Part shown: positions 6,046 through 7,268 of the stretch, piece after piece
Numbering within the stretch: the stretch's first letter is position 1
How the letters are laid out: the number at the start of each line of letters is the position of its first letter
Assembly: GCA_031288815.1 (NCBI GenBank)
Contig: JAITQR010000175.1
Span: 1-7,268, forward strand
Origin: Treponema sp.
GTDB lineage: Bacteria > Spirochaetota > Spirochaetia > Treponematales > Breznakiellaceae
Length of the DNA stretch: 7,268 nucleotides
Reading direction: 5' to 3'
Program-made: the position numbers and the translations under genes
Notes under the pieces: model-generated
What the model saw: the letters and a program-made list of their open reading frames with translations, nothing else
Database searches by the model: none
Told to the model about the DNA's origin: nothing

Positions 6046-7268
6046 ATGTTAAAGCCTCCCCTCTTTCTGATCGATTCATACGGTCTTATCTATCGCTCGT
6101 ATTTCGCCTTTCTTACCCACCCCCTGCGGAACAACGCGGGACGGAACGTGTCGGCCCTTTTCGGTTTTGCCCGTACCCTGGTGGGTCTTTTGGATGACGG
6201 GGCCCCCGGGGCTGATCCGGCGGGGAAGCCCCTGGACGGGCCGCTTAAGCCCCAATACCTGGCGGCGGTCTTCGATTCCCGGACCCCTACCTTCCGGCAC
6301 AAAATGTACCCCGAATACAAGGCTACCCGGCAGAAGGCCCCGGAGGATCTCCACGATCAGGTGCCCCTGGTGGAGGAATTCCTCGCCGGTCTGGGGGTAA
6401 AGAGCCTCCGGGCAGACGGCTACGAGGCGGACGATATTATCGCTACCCTGGCGAAAAAATGCCGGAAGGAGGGGCGGCAGTGCTACGTTCTTTCTTCGGA
6501 CAAGGATCTGCTCCAACTGGTGGGAGAAGGGACTTGGGAAATCCGGCCCCGGAAATCATCCGGCTCGGGTTCCGGGGATTCGGGGAACGGCCAAGCTTAT
6601 GAGCTGGTAGGGCCCGCGGAGGTTAAGGCGGAATGGGGCGTGGAACCCGACAGGGTACTGGATCTCCTCTCCCTTACCGGCGACAGTTCCGACAACGTGC
6701 CCGGCGTTAAGGGAATAGGGGAGAAAACCGCGGTCAAACTGATGGCCCGTTACGGCTCCCTGGACGGCATCTACAAAAACATCGCCGCCATAGAGGGGGC
6801 GGTAGGGAGGAAGCTGGCGGAGGGGAAAGAGAGCGCCTACTTTTCCCGGAAGCTCATCAGCCTGGAGTACCAGGTTCCCCTGCCGGTAAAGGGCATAGAG
6901 GAATTCGTTCTGGATCGTTTGAACCGTTCCGCCGGGGCGGAGGCCCTGTTCCGGGCCGGGGTGGTGCAGGTTGCCCGGAAGCTGGACCGAAACGTGGGAG
7001 GGCGGAATGCCGCGGAAGGGGGGGAGAAAGAAGGGGAGCGCGAAGCAGCCCCGGCTAAAGAGGCGGATTCCGGCGGCGGTACTGCCGGCGGTTTTAGCGG
7101 CGTTTCCGGGGCTCCTGTGCTGGCGGAGCCTTCCCTCCTGGGGCCCGGAACCTACCGGACCGTCCTGGATCTGGGGGAACTGAAGGCCCTCCTGGCCCGG
7201 GGGAAAAAGCAGCGCCTTATCGCCCTGGATTTCGAGACCGATTCCCTGGACGCCTGGAACGCCCGGCC
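6046..7268 (+). CDS. polA: DNA polymerase I, N-terminal part (5' nuclease domain and start of 3'-5' exonuclease), 3' truncated
   Basis: The replication and repair polymerase that removes RNA primers and fills gaps. The 407 visible codons have no stop and run off the window. The 5' nuclease domain covers about 1-310: FLIDSYGLIYRSYFAF with Asp10, VFDSR with Asp77, YKATR (91-95), GYEADDIIATLA (125-136), SSDKDLLQLV (150-159, Asp152 and Asp154), and LTGDSSDNVPGVKGIGEKTA (210-229) with the helix-hairpin-helix. A low-complexity Gly/Glu/Ala linker (about 316-366) follows, then the proofreading Exo I motif ALDFETDSLD with Asp395 and Glu397 present, so proofreading is probably retained. Compared with the E. 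coli enzyme there are extra loops near 52-67 and 168-183. ATG 6046 is chosen because the family motif begins only a few residues later; the frame is open back to ATG 5962, which has an AAGGGG-like site, but that extension would encode the terminator hairpin. No Shine-Dalgarno precedes 6046. Confidence 0.95.
   Translation, partial: MLKPPLFLIDSYGLIYRSYFAFLTHPLRNNAGRNVSALFGFARTLVGLLDDGAPGADPAGKPLDGPLKPQYLAAVFDSRTPTFRHKMYPEYKATRQKAPEDLHDQVPLVEEFLAGLGVKSLRADGYEADDIIATLAKKCRKEGRQCYVLSSDKDLLQLVGEGTWEIRPRKSSGSGSGDSGNGQAYELVGPAEVKAEWGVEPDRVLDLLSLTGDSSDNVPGVKGIGEKTAVKLMARYGSLDGIYKNIAAIEGAVGRKLAEGKESAYFSRKLISLEYQVPLPVKGIEEFVLDRLNRSAGAEALFRAGVVQVARKLDRNVGGRNAAEGGEKEGEREAAPAKEADSGGGTAGGFSGVSGAPVLAEPSLLGPGTYRTVLDLGELKALLARGKKQRLIALDFETDSLDAWNAR

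Overview
The window looks like an ordinary chromosomal segment of a moderately GC-rich bacterium. I read it as a spirochaete, most likely a Treponema-type (perhaps gut-symbiont) lineage. This rests on recalled resemblance of the EF-G protein to the second, mitochondrial-EF-G2-like EF-G of spirochaetes, plus a sugar-uptake/sugar-kinase gene pair. Lineage confidence is moderate, because no 16S or other decisive marker is present.

Layout: (1) 2-1174 (+), the 3' part of an ABC-transporter solute-binding protein for a carbohydrate-like substrate, cut by the window start. (2) 1175-1266, a short gap with a perfect 30-bp inverted repeat and a second small hairpin that runs into the next gene's Shine-Dalgarno. 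(3) 1267-2142 (+), a PfkB/ribokinase-family kinase, probably co-transcribed with the binding protein. (4) 2143-2522, a 380-bp AT-rich non-coding stretch with a weak terminator candidate, a good sigma70-type promoter (GTGACA-N18-TATAAT), a 20-bp tandem repeat beginning about two bases after the predicted transcription start, and a possible 29-codon leader ORF. (5) 2523-3803 (+), a histidinol-dehydrogenase-fold protein whose motifs fit the HpsN-like branch at least as well as true HisD. (6) 3848-5881 (-), a complete elongation factor G, convergent with the dehydrogenase. (7) 5882-6045, a divergent intergenic region with two promoter-like elements and an intrinsic terminator that has no obvious upstream gene. 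(8) 6046-7268 (+), the 5' third to half of DNA polymerase I, running off the window end.

Functionally, the first two genes fit substrate import followed by phosphorylation. The dehydrogenase has its own promoter and possible operator sites, so it may be separately regulated; it could serve polyol or sulfonate catabolism rather than histidine synthesis. fusA and polA are housekeeping genes.

I see no mobile element, CRISPR array, tRNA or rRNA. Nothing here is clearly a new biological system. The most unusual signal is a recurring arrangement in which a -10-like hexamer ends exactly 6 nt before a start codon at three places (2359, 5881, 6046). This would make fusA, polA and a small leader ORF candidates for leaderless translation, whereas the kinase and dehydrogenase have normal Shine-Dalgarno sequences.
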